From positions 43,416,179-43,480,178 of the forward strand of contig NC_061514.1 in NCBI RefSeq assembly GCF_022539505.1: a stretch of 64,000 nt of DNA. The letters run 5' to 3'. The notes under the pieces were generated by a model. It was not told the DNA's origin. It made no database searches and saw only the letters and a list, made by a program, of their open reading frames with translations. Positions 36,181 to 47,700 of the stretch are shown one piece after another; positions within the stretch are counted from its first letter, which is position 1, and every line of letters begins with the position of its first letter. Made by a program: the position numbers and the translations under genes. The stretch comes from Lolium rigidum. Taxonomy: Eukaryota; Streptophyta; Magnoliopsida; Poales; Poaceae.

Positions 36181-36786
36181 TCAGTTTGGGTTAAGGTCCT
36201 GGAACATGCGGTCCCACTTGACCGTCTCCTCGCCGCCGCTGTCGATGTCCTTCATGGCGTGCACCGTCGCGGCGCCCCTGCATCCGCCGGCCCTCGGTGC
36301 AGCAGCCGCGGCAGCCTTGGGCTTGGACCTGGTCCGCTTCGGCGCCTTGCAATAGCCGTAGCTGGAGCTCGAGCGTACGAAGTCGACGCCGTCGGGCTGC
36401 TGCTGGCATGGGACCAGCACGAGCGCCGCCGAGGACGACGACTCCCCGCGTCGGCGGACGATCGAGCGCAGATACCTGGCGGCGCGGTCGACGGCAGCGA
36501 AGATCCGGGAGAGCGACGCGGCGGTGACGGCGGAGGAGGAGCGGCGGAGGCAGCGGGGGCGCGCGAGCTTCAGGATCTCGAGGCGGTGCTTGGCGACGGA
36601 GATGCCCATGCAGCGGAGGAACTCGTGGTCGAAGTAGGCGGCGTCGCCGGCCTCCAGCTCGTTGCGTGCCAGCACCAGCGCGTACTCGTTCACCAGCGTC
36701 GGCTCCAGCCGCGCCGACGAGAGCCACGCGTGCCAGTCCATGAGGCCGCTCATCGCGCCGGCGCCGAGCTGGGTTTCCCTTGCCAT
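36181..36786 (-). CDS. SAM-domain (sterile alpha motif) protein, single exon
   Basis: A single 201-codon frame with strong GC-rich grass codon bias. A SAM domain spans ~residues 15-76 (LMDWHAWLSSARLEPTLVNE ... FDHEFLRCMGISVAKHRLEI). The FLRCMGIS-x3-HRLEILK ending is the classic C-terminal SAM helix. The middle is Ser/Arg-rich. A basic KAPKRTRSKPK stretch (~148-158) could be a nuclear signal. The C-terminus VKWDRMFQDLNPN looks like a conserved short motif. SAM domains mediate protein-protein and sometimes RNA binding, and the partner here is unknown. A TATA-like CTATAAG at 36808-36814 lies only ~25 bp before the first ATG, so translation may begin at Met12 (36753). It stands alone between repeats, and the function beyond SAM binding is not known. 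Confidence 0.85.
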   Translation of the reverse strand: MARETQLGAGAMSGLMDWHAWLSSARLEPTLVNEYALVLARNELEAGDAAYFDHEFLRCMGISVAKHRLEILKLARPRCLRRSSSAVTAASLSRIFAAVDRAARYLRSIVRRRGESSSSAALVLVPCQQQPDGVDFVRSSSSYGYCKAPKRTRSKPKAAAAAAPRAGGCRGAATVHAMKDIDSGGEETVKWDRMFQDLNPN

Positions 36787-36807
36787 CCGCTCTGGGTGAT
36801 CTTGGGG

Positions 36808-36814
36808 CTTATAG
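36808..36814 (-). promoter_or_regulatory. Candidate TATA box of the SAM-domain gene
   Basis: The minus strand reads TTCCTATAAGCC. Its closeness to the annotated ATG (36786) argues for the internal Met at 36753, or for a different promoter. Confidence 0.4.
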
Positions 36815-37479
36815 GAAGTTGATTCCGGAGTGATGGAACCATACGGCGATCGTCCGGTTTCTCTAGCCCGGTGGTGCTAGCTACGGCATGGCACAGTTGG
36901 GAGCGCTTGTGACTTGTGTCACGTATGTTTGTTTTTCAACACTGACAACACATGGTAGCTGGTGGCCGGTGAGTGTGTAATAAAAACTACTACAAGCTGT
37001 CAAAAAAGATGTTAAAGCTCAACTCAAAACCATGGATAAGCCATCATTTCTTAGAATTCATATTTTATATATTCAAATCATAGACAAGTTATATATCGAG
37101 CATATCAAATAATCAATTTTTTGAACATGAAGCTAATTCTTTGGATATTTGAATAACTTTCAAGTTTAAAGATTAATTTTCTACAAGTATGTTTATTGCT
37201 TTGTTTTGGAAAAGCAACAGAAGTGGGAAATCAATAATCCCTCCTTTCCAAAAATTCTTGTTGTGATTGTAGCTCAAACTTAAAAGTACAAAGAATTGTT
37301 TGGTTTTGCATCTAGATTACTCATGTTCAGATATCACTTAAAAGAATCCACCAAAAATTAGATCTTTATGTGACCAAAAATTAGAATCTTTATGTAGTTA
37401 CTTCGTAGGAAAGTCCTTCTAACCAAAGATAACTTGGCCAAGATAAACTAAAACGGTACATAGGCTCACCTGTATTGTC
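36815..37479. other. Intergenic, no gene seen
   Basis: AT-rich upstream flank of the SAM-domain gene. Possibly includes decayed LINE sequence near its end. Confidence 0.4.
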
Positions 37480-38550
37480 TCAAGGTTTTTGGAAACAAGG
37501 TGACTCTCACTTCTTGGTTGGTCTTATGGCGAAGGAAAAATTCTTATTCCCATATGGTTCGTTCTCAATTAGAGATGGCTCGAAATAAGGTTCTAGGAGG
37601 ATCAATGGCGAGCTAACGCCATGCTCCATGAATAATATCTAGCTCTGTATAATATTGTACGTCACAAAAGTTATACGATCTCTAAGTTGTTGGAAACTTC
37701 ACAAGCAAATGTGACATTCATACAATATCTTGTTGCCTCCCACGCTAGCATCACGGAACGATTTGATACAACGTCTAGATTTGGTCCAACTGATACAGGG
37801 AACTGATCGGTTTCGATGGAATCTTCATCGTAGTGATAATTAATTTCTCTATGGATTCTATGTGTAAAGCTTTAATCCAGCCAGACGTGCCAATTGATAA
37901 TAACAAAACATTAAATGGAAGATTAAGATTCCTTTTGAGTGGTATCTTCATCGAGGTGTAACCGTCACCAAAGACAGCCTTGTGGAATGCAATTGCCATG
38001 GAAGTAAAAAAAAGTGTGTCTTCTCTCACCATGAAGATACAATTACACACCTTTTCTTCCAGCGCAAGTTTGCTACATCTATATGGCCAGTCATCCCGAT
38101 AGGTTAAACTTTATACCCGCCACATAGCATTACGAATTTATTTGGCACTTAATGGTGTGGATCTCTTATTAGGGTGGAAGCAATTGTCGTTATTTGGTCA
38201 CTATGGATATGTGGAAATGACAAGGTTTTTAATGACCAAAATTCTTCTATCATGCACGTTATCTACCCGCGCACAACTAAGCTCCGTTCATGGTTGTTTC
38301 TAAAGCATGTGCATCATCGTGACCTATTTATGTAGGTGTCGACACGGTTGAAGGATAGAGCAGTGGAATTTTTTATCCCACGGATGTCATGGTAATTTAC
38401 AGATTTTCTCTCCATTAGCATAGGCGCCTTAGCAGTTTTTATGATGGATAGTGCGGCTTTTGCTTTTTTATTCTGTCATTTGATACTTGTGGATTTGAGT
38501 GACTATGTGCATCTTTGTTATGTAGAGACAAGGTGTGATACTTAATCCCT
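37480..38550 (+). mobile_element. LINE (L1-type) 3' fragment with degenerate polymerase C-terminus
   Basis: Broken plus-strand frames carry the conserved C-terminal part of plant LINE ORF2. GDSHFLVGLM and FPYGSFSIRDGSK occur near 37500-37580. A zf-RVT-like cluster follows at 37970-38080 (CNCHGSKKKCVFSHHEDTITHLFFQRKF), and WSLWICGNDKVFND at 38200-38235. Many stops and frameshifts interrupt it. No reverse transcriptase core is left, so it is 5'-truncated. Confidence 0.75.
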
Positions 38551-40329
38551 TTTAAGTAATACATCACCCTTAAACGGAAACAACTATACAATGAAGAGCA
38601 TTCGATTTGTTTGTATGTATTAAGGGTTGTTACATGTTTGACACAAGGTCTATCGTATCACCAGTTTTATATGTGGCATTAAGATCACTAGTTCTATATG
38701 TGGCATTAAGATCACCGACAACTACAAAACAAAATATCATTTTCCAACCTTTCTCTTGTCAAGTGTTTTTTTGTTTTTGCAAAATACATTGATGTGTTGT
38801 TTGGATGAAAATTTAAATACGAGAATTACAATATGTTATATTGTGATCAAATTTGTGGATAGCTGCAGAAGTACTATAGCATCGCTGAACTAATGGGAGT
38901 GCTTGTCGTAGTGGCACACATATTTTTAATATCACATGAACAGGTTGTTGTTCTATGTCGGCAAATATGGATTATTTAGTGATATTTAGATTTGTATTTT
39001 TTTTGTTTACCATCATCCGATAGTTGGATCTTCTATTTATCAATGTGCTAAATTTGAGATGTTTCGTGTCGCATTGGACTTGAATAGTATGGAAGCACTA
39101 CTGATTAAATCTAGTAGGCATGATAAGTCACCCAAAAGAGGAGGCACTATTACATTAGTCTAGTGGTGCTCCATTTTAACCAAGTGTTTTTAGTATATTA
39201 TTTTATTCTTCCGTTTAGGGAGGAGCTGGCTTGAGCTTCGGTTTAACCTGTTAGACACCGTAGCTGAAATTTTTAAGCTTGCCGGAAGAAAAGGTGTTTG
39301 CAATTAACATGTTATGTTTTGTATAGTTTTCACCGTTTACTTTAATTCATCTTGGAATTCAGGTGTTGTTGCAACTTGTTTTTTGTTTGCCCAGTGCAGT
39401 AGTTGGCCCTGATTTATTGTTATTATTTTGTTTGCCCGGTGCAGTAGTTGGGCCTGATTTCATTATTATTCTTTTTCACTTGTTGAGCTCCTTGTATAAG
39501 ATTTTTTTAATAACAGAGATAGTTTATTAATAGAGGATTAAGAATGGCCGATAAGATTTCATGCATGTTTACCTCTCGTGGGCCTAAGTGGATTGTCTCC
39601 ATGGTATCCTTGGTGGGATGGCTTCTATATTTTCTTACATTCTATGTTTCTTTGTTGGGTAATTGGATGTATGAGTGAGTATATATGGAGAAAAACGACC
39701 AACATTACAACCAATCACAGTAGTTGAGAAGAGACCATGCAAATAGGAAAGCATGTCAGACCGGGATGAACGATACCTCGACCAAGATCAGCCGATTTGC
39801 CACGGCATGGTCGCCCAAGACCCGTAGGAAGAACCATGGGAGAAGTGGCTCATTGCGCCACAATCAAAATAGCGGGAAAATCCCATTGGCGGCATGCATA
39901 AATAGACGACACAAACGGATGAACAACGGGAAGATAGAAAATCCCGAAGTGCTGACTACATCTAGAACCGAAACACGAAGCAGAGGATGAGAAAACATAT
40001 TTTTTCAATGACGATGTGGGGTGGGCACTAGTCCCACATATTGGAAACAACGGAACCATCAAAATAATCATAGGAAACAAAGATGAACATTTGCATGCAC
40101 AAAGAGCATATGATACAAAGCTAACAAGAAAACCTAAACAGATGGAAGAGATGATGAACCACATGCGCACCTCGACAACTCTGGCATGAAATAGAGTTGA
40201 AGATACACGAGGAGAAAAGCACATGTACACCTAGAGGGTATCGAACAACAGAAATTCAATAAGATCAAACTACCGGACTTGGAAAACAAAGGGGAAAGAA
40301 TATAACACAAAAATAGGTTTCATAGTGAA
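38551..40329. other. Repeat-like intergenic sequence, unassigned
   Basis: It contains a local duplication of TTGTTTGCCC(A/G)GTGCAGTAGTTGG (39385 and 39430) and of TATATGTGGCATTAAGATCA (38668 and 38696). Frames at 39724-40230 overlap on both strands and lack domains. I cannot assign an element. Confidence 0.4.
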
Positions 40330-43150
40330 AGGACATAGATGTTACCTAGAGGGGGTGGGTGGGATTGAATAGGCGATTTAAAACAAGCACTATTTTGCAC
40401 AAATGCGGAAATTCACTTTTAATCTCGGGAGTATATGCTTCCTTTACCAAAAAAAAAACACATTTTCAAAATGTCGAAAAATATTTTGCTCGTTCATATC
40501 CACATTCTATGTGCGAACCTAAAGTTTCGTAAAGATCGAGAATTTTGGTGCTATGTACAAAAAGACAAAACATTATCTCGTGCAAATCCTTATTTAGCAC
40601 CAGATATTTTTACAAAGCCCACATGAAAAGTCATTTTTTCGTGAAACAATTTGGTTCGCACATAGGTTGTGAACATGTATGCGTTACATGTATTTTGATA
40701 TTTTTGACATTTCAAAATTCATTTAAAATACATTGGAAACAGAGGGAGCATATGTACCCAAGAGCAAAAACACTGCTCTCGAACAAATGCGGAAATAAAA
40801 CTAGCGTTTAATATATCAAGCATAAAACCTAAATATGCTTTGATCAACTATGCACACCAATAATTTATGGTAAACAAGATATGCAACATAGTGATAGCAG
40901 GATATATACCTTCAAGCACAATACCTGTCAAAAATGTAAATGCATAAGTAAAGAGGATCAAGTATAGAAATAACTAAAGCATGCAGAGACAACGATGTAG
41001 ATAATGTATCCCAAAGGATGCTAATCTCTGTTGGAGTGGTGGGGAGGTTCAATAGCTCAATGTATTCTTCTCGCGCTGTCATGGTCCAATAGGGAAACTG
41101 TTGTGGGTATACTTCATGGGTATAACAATGATGTGGTCTAGATCCGGCAAACCCAGGTGGTCCACGGATGGTGGTGGTGGTTTATGGCCCACCGAGCGAC
41201 CCAATTGCTATTGATAAAAGATGGAGGAAGTCCAGCCCAGAAACAGGAGCCGGATCCCAATCGACCTACGCTAGGAGTCGGATCCACGAAGGCCCATGAA
41301 GTGTTCGGATCCATGATGACAAGCTAGATGTAGGAGGGTCCTTGACGTGCATGGCAATATATATTTCGTAGTTAGGCATCTTGTATTTCGGCTAGGACTC
41401 TCCGTGTAAACCATAGATCGTGGCGCCTTTATAAGCCGGATCACGGGAGCCCTAGAGGCACAACCACAACTCATTGTAGCAACGCGAAAGCGCTAAGATA
41501 ATTTCAGACAAGCAGCAATAGGCACTGCCTCCGAGCAGCGTGTTCCGAAGCTGGGTAAATTGCGTACCACCCAATGGCTCTCCGCCCTATGGCCCCTACT
41601 TCTTCCCCCCTTCGTGAGAATCCCGCCTCCAGGGTACCATCGAATAGGCAACGACAAGAACCTTGAGGGAAGTCACCAAACCAATACAAAATGTGTGAGG
41701 CAATCTCCACAACTTGATTGGAGGCTCCCAAGAATTCCACTGAGCTTTACACCACAATGATTGAGCTCCGCGGAAACACCAACCATCTAAGGTTTCAAGA
41801 AACCGGGAGGAACAAGCTCCAAGTACAAGCACACGATTAATAAGCTTCTCAATTTTCACTTTTGCGGATCCTAATAGAGAACTCAAAGTGATGCTGATGA
41901 ACGTAAAAAACGGAAGTGCTCAAGTCCTTATCTCCCGAATCCCACCAAAGCAAGTCATGGTATGGAGAAGTATGAGAGGAAGAACAAGGAGGAAATATAC
42001 AATTAAATCCAAGATCTCGATCCAATAGCTTGCCCTCACAAAGTGGAGAGATTGGTTAGTGAAAATAGTAGATCTAGGTCTCATCTCTTTTCCCTGAGAC
42101 AAATGCAAGAATCATTGTAGGAAGAGAGAGAGCAAGAAATCTCTAGAAGGTCAACAATGGGGGCTCACGATATTGGGAACCTTTGGGGAAGAATACCCCT
42201 TGAATACGCCCCCAAAAAATCCAATTGTTACATACATATTCGCCAGGGTTGGTACAACCACCCACCCATTGCTAGCAATCCAACCAACGGTCATGAGGTG
42301 GCGCTATGTGGAGCGGCGCTACTGGGCCACGGGGCCTGGTGGTACTACCGTTCCAGTACTTCTCAAGAATTGGGAAATAATAGGAGAGCTAGGAGGTCCA
42401 ATCTAGTAGTAGCCGGAAACAAGATGTGATAGTGTCGGCCCTGGAGGGGGAACATTAATATCGACAGCCAGAACGGTACTACTAGTTCTAGGACAAACGT
42501 TTCTACTAATAGCCATGTAAAAGGGGTGGTACTATCGGTGTTTTCCCGAGTACTTTCAGTCCCTGGAACATTATTTAGGAAAACAACAATATCTTGAGCA
42601 TGCAAACTTCGATTAACATGAAACCAAGTTTTCTACAAATATAATATGAAACCAAGCTTGTTAGGATCAAACAAAGAAGTGGTTCGAAACCTCGCTGAAT
42701 GATGAACAACTAAATCTTCCAACATAAAAATGCAACAAATTTTTCATACGAAATCCGTTTTTCGACGAATATGAGATTGTCATGAAAATTACACAAGCTC
42801 TAAATCCTTACATGAATAAGATACAAATAACAATGAAGAAGAATGATGCTAGAGATATAAGGTTTGAGATCTCTACGAAAAATATGATCAAGTTACTCAC
42901 ACTTGAGAGACCCCCTTGATCCTACGACTATCATTCTATAACCCAGTCCCTCAGCAAACACCTTGGGGCTGGTAAAAGAAAAAACCTGTCAAGATCATAT
43001 ATTTACATTGTGTGTAATCCATTTGAGCTAGACGATGATGATCATGCTGACCTCAAGTTGCAACACCTTTGTTGATTGCACTTGCTTGGTAAATTCTTGG
43101 GAATTGGTCCCCATACTCCACTATGTGAAAGACACACTTAGGAATATCGT
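40330..43150. repeat. Degenerate repetitive region of Triticeae type, class unresolved
   Basis: Phrases such as CTAGAGGGGGTGGGTGGGAT (40355), GGTACTACCGTTCCAGTACT (42340) and GGTCCCCATACTCCACTATG (43107) recall a common Triticeae repeat that carries GGTACTACCG motifs. This is from memory and not tested. No coding domain is found. An LTR-like stretch (41099-41650) lies within it. Confidence 0.35.
41099..41650 (+). repeat. LTR-like segment (probable Gypsy), fragment
   Basis: It begins TGTTGTGGGTATACTTCATG. A TATA-like TTTATAAGCCGG follows at 41428 and GGAGCCCTAGAGGCACAACC at 41446, the usual sequence of TATA plus R-region in grass Gypsy LTRs. The end is unclear, and no target duplication or internal domain was found. 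Confidence 0.4.
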
Positions 43151-43229
43151 CATATGTCCATTATCACCAAATGGATGGAAAGTTTGAAGCATATAATCTC
43201 CTGAGGCTCACCTTGAAATTGCACTTATC

Positions 43230-44505
43230 AACCTTTCGTTAATTTTTATCATGGATTGCCATTTCTATTTCAACTTTTTTCGATCTTATTAAGATGGACA
43301 TGTGTACTTAGATAAAACATACTCCATCCACCCTGAAAAATTATATCGTAGATTTGTCTAAATTAGAATATATCTACATAATAAACCGTGTCTACATAAA
43401 TGCAAATTTTGACAAACAAACAAGTTTTTGAGACAAAGAGAGTACATTTTTGTGTGAAATAAAACTCAAACAGAACCCCACTCTATTTAATGCTAGCAAA
43501 TTAATTTGTGTTGTCCCATTTACCTACTCATCATACAGCCGCATGTGGAGGCTAGTTAGTTCCTACGTCTTGATCAGTAGCTAGAAGGACTATGCATGGC
43601 TCATCGCTCTTGGACAGTAGCACCTAAAATCGCATTTGACGCTCATAATGCCACCTCTAGAATAATATATCAAAACAAGTACCATGTATGAACTGTTGAC
43701 GGTCTCAACGACTTGCTTAATTCATAGTGATGTCTAAGTATATCCTTAACCAATAGGCAAGCAACAAATTTAACATAACAACATGACACCTGTGACACAG
43801 ATTGGTTTGGGTGAAAAAAAATAGATCAGATGATATGAAAAAACCAAGAAGAAAAAACTGACTGGTCCATCCCAATTATTATTACAAGCTAAATACAACC
43901 GAGTCGAGTTTTCCGTAGAATGTCTAGATGATTCAAATGGCACCTACACAAGTGGTGAGCCATCACCAGCAACATCAACAATCACTCTAGATAAGTGCAA
44001 ACAAGAGATAGCTAAAATCTTCTAAAAGAAGAAATCACCTTCTATCCTGTTTGTTTTGGAATGCCTATTCTTGAACCGTAAACAAAAAATATACGGCTTG
44101 TGCATGTTTGTTCTGCAATTTCTGAACTGCCTTATAGTTGGAAGTTAAGGTGCAAAAGGTGAAGCCAACGATGGTGGGCTTGATAAAATTTATCATGGAT
44201 CGACGTTTCTATTTGATCAGTTTCTCCGATTGTACTACTGTTAAGCTAGCAAGTAAATTTTACCTGAATAAAAACATACATTTTGTGCCTAAAAAAAGGT
44301 TAAAACAATCACAAATAGTACCGCACTCTATGTAAAAGGATAGCAAATTAATTAGCACTGTCCTATTTACCTACTCATCATCATGCTGCCGCATGTGGAG
44401 ACTAGTTAGTTCCTACGTCCTTGATCAGTTATGAGGCTACGAGGACTACGGCACGCCGCTCTTGGACACTAGAACCTAAAATCGCATTTGCTGTCCAGGA
44501 AGCAC
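43230..44505. repeat. Direct duplication of a ~350-400-bp segment
   Basis: 43246-43660 and 44186-44505 share ordered blocks: TTTATCATGGAT(T/C)G; CCTACTCATCAT with GCCGCATGTGGAG and CTAGTTAGTTCCTACGTC; CGCTCTTGGACA; and CCTAAAATCGCATTTG. A Stowaway MITE (43322-43442) interrupts only the first copy. The duplication therefore predates that insertion or the MITE was lost from copy two. Confidence 0.7.
43322..43442. mobile_element. Stowaway MITE
   Basis: TA duplications at 43320-43321 and 43443-43444. Ends are CTCCATCCACCCTGAAAAAT and, inverted, CTCTCTTTGTCTCAAAAACT. About 121 bp. Confidence 0.65.
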
Positions 44506-44733
44506 CCGTTTGAACTGTTGATTCATTATCCTAGTCATGAATATTGGCTTAATTTGGATCTTCGCGACGCCTGTTCGATCACGGGCAAGCAAGCAAACTT
44601 TTCCAGCCCGAACGCACCCGAGAGAAGTGAGCAAATGTACACATCATTTCAACTTTCAGTTACAGGATTGTAAATTTGTTTGCACCACGCAATCATAATG
44701 GTATGTACACATCTGTCGTCAGGCGCCGCGACC

Positions 44734-47700
44734 TCATCCCGGCTGCTTGCCGCAGCGGGCGCGCCGTCGGCGCTGGCGGGTGTGCACCATCCAGAAGACG
44801 ACGGAGAGCATGACGGAGACGGACATGAGCATGAGGCCGTCGTAGACGAGCCCGCTGTAGCGCTCGAGGCCGGGGCAGTTGTTGACGCTGATGGAGGTGA
44901 AGGTCTCCCTGACGAAGGTGCAGTCCTGCAGCTGCATAAGGAAGGGCCCGAACTCGTAGAGCCCCATGCTGATGCTCGCCGCCGCCGTCATCTGGTTGTA
45001 CGCCGGTGGCGTGACCCGCCCCACCGTCGTGCACACCTCCGACCCGGCCTCGCCCGCAACCTGGCACTCGAACCGCTTCCACTCGTCAGACGCCGTGCTG
45101 AAGGTGACCTCGCCGGGGCCGCACTTGCGGGCGGTCATGTCCGGGTTGAACGGGTTGCAGAGCACCGGCATGAGCGGGCCGGACTGGTTGAACCAGAGCG
45201 GCTTGAACCCTGGCGGGAAGTCCCTGTTCGAGATGTTGACGATGACGTTGTTGACGAGCGCCACCAGCTGCGCCGTCACCTCTTCGCTCCGGTGCAGCGA
45301 CTCGTTGGCGGTGGCGACGTTTACGCAGGGCAGGATGTCGTCCAGCGCCGTGTGGTCCTGCGGGTGCGTCACCCACTCGTCCATGGCCACGCAGGTGTCG
45401 CCCACCACGCTGCACGGTATAAGTACACTATGTCAGTGAGTAGCTCAACCTGAACAAGTGTGCATGTACTGCTCATTCAGAAACTATGATTTTTGGCCAG
45501 CGCTCACTTGTGCAGTAGGATGAAACCGCCGGCCATCGAGATCGTCACGGTGAGGACAACCCATCCGGCGATCACCAGTCTGCACCACGAATACGATGAA
45601 CTTATCATTTGATCTCGAGGCTGGGAAAAACATGCAACATGGACTGCAGGGAAAAAACGTATGTACTTACAGGGACACAAGGAACTGCAACCCCAGCACG
45701 GAGAACACTGCAAAAGGGGCGTCAAGAACAGTAAGTGCTAATTCAGCTGTACTATGTCTGGAAAGCAAAGTTGCTGCAAGGTAAGTAGCACGAACAAAAT
45801 TTGGTAAAGGATTAATGCTTACCGAATCCGAGAAGCGCAAGGCCGAGCATTATAACCCCAACAGCCATCAGGTAGAACTGCCTAAAATCAGCACAAAAGA
45901 TATCACATTACTACTGCATTCAAATTCAGAACATGCAATGTCAGACGAATAAAGCCATATATATGTACGCACATCTTGTCCATCACGGTCTTGAACTTGT
46001 CGGAGTTTTGGACGATGCGGGCGGAGAACTCATTGGCCGATGAGTTGAGCTTCTCCTCGACCATGTCGATCTTCTGCTGGACGTCAACCGGGAGGAAGAT
46101 ATTGTCCACACCGATGTTCTTGGCGGCTGCCAGGCTCCCCGCGAAGTTCCTCAGATTGTCCACAGTCAGGTTGCCCTGCCCTTCCACGTAGTCCACCGTG
46201 CCGATCGTGCTGCGGTGGAACGACTCCTGCCCGGCGTTCAGCACGAAACACCCGGCGCTGCAATCACCACGCACATTCAACCAAGGTACAAGAGATCATC
46301 GTTATGAAATATCTGAAGGAATCGGTGTGGTGAATCAGTGTGGTGAAACTGATGGAAATTTAGACTGGTTTGCCTTTTGAATGTCAGCTTTAAAATAATA
46401 ACCAAATTACTTATGAATAGGCTCTCGCCGGTGGTTGATCAGGTTGTAGGCCCTACTAAGACAACTTTTTGGAAGAATAGGTACATTATGGGAGGGGTGT
46501 TTGTTCTCCATAAAACTGTTAATTCAATGTACTCTGAATCGGGGATTATGTTCAAAGTCCGACTTAGAAAAGGCATACAAAAAAATCAAGTGGCCACTTA
46601 TTTATCAGTTGTTTAAACTGAATGGGTTTTCTGATTTTGAGATTGGGTTATGCAAAACAATTACAGGAGGAAAAAATACAATAAAAGTACACAATTATAT
46701 TGGAACTTATTTTCAAACTTTTCAAGGCCTTGTACAAGGAGATCCATTATCTCCCTTGTTATTTGATCTAGCTGCGGATGGTTTAGCAATAATTATTGAA
46801 AGATCATTGAATCAAAGGTTTGGTTACATATTACAATTTGATTAACAAAGGGTTGCTGCTCTTACAAACTTACAATATGTTGGGTTTTCTCTTAGACGAT
46901 TATATTACCAGTGCACAGAATCTGACGTTTTTGTTATGTGTTTTTGAACAAATGTTGGGTTTAAAATAAATTATGACAAGAGCGAACTATATTGCTTTGG
47001 AGATGCAGTGGACAAGAAAGAGCAATATGGATTGATATTTTGTTTTCATCTGGTGTTAGGAAATCCAGTCGATGAAAATTATCTTTTGAGTAAATAGGGG
47101 TGGCCCTGAAGAGAAAATGAAAGGGACTCATTGATTCTAGCCTTGATAACACTCCTTCATACATGATGTCCTTTTACCCGCTTCCTAAATAAGTGATAAG
47201 GCGAATGGATTATTTTGGAGCAAGAGTGCTATGGGGGGAAGATTTGGGTATCAAACAATACCACCTAGTTCAGTGGCTGGTGGTATGTACCCCTAAAGAA
47301 TGTGGGGGTTTGGGTTGGGTGTCAAGGATTTAGAATGTATGAACATTGCGCTTCTTTGCAAATGAATTTGGAAAATGGAAACAACTAGGTGCTCCACTGC
47401 TAGCAGTGGCGCACCTAAATGTTTATGGAAGGACATGTTATATGATGGGGGTGCAAATTGTTTCTGGTGATTCTTGGTTTTGGAGAGGGGTACTCAAAGT
47501 TCGAGATATCTTTTATTCCTTTTGCACTCGCAAAATTGGAAATGGAAAAAGAGCTCATTTCTGAGAGGATCATTGGAATGGAAACGAGCCTTAAGCTACC
47601 TGATTTAGTCAACTTTATTTAATATGTGAAACTAGAGAAGTAACTCTCAACTTTGTTCAGAAGTCTGGATGGCATAGTTTGAAGTTCAGACACCATGCAG

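Noticed and set aside
36191..36822. 178-codon minus and 187-codon plus frames overlapping the SAM-domain gene
   Set aside because: Arg/Ala/Gly-rich shadows of the GC-rich coding frame. They have no domains.
44680..45453. 257-codon plus-strand frame over the last exon of the membrane-protein gene
   Set aside because: Antisense shadow with Arg/His/Val-rich low-information sequence. The minus-strand exon joins in phase with seven others.
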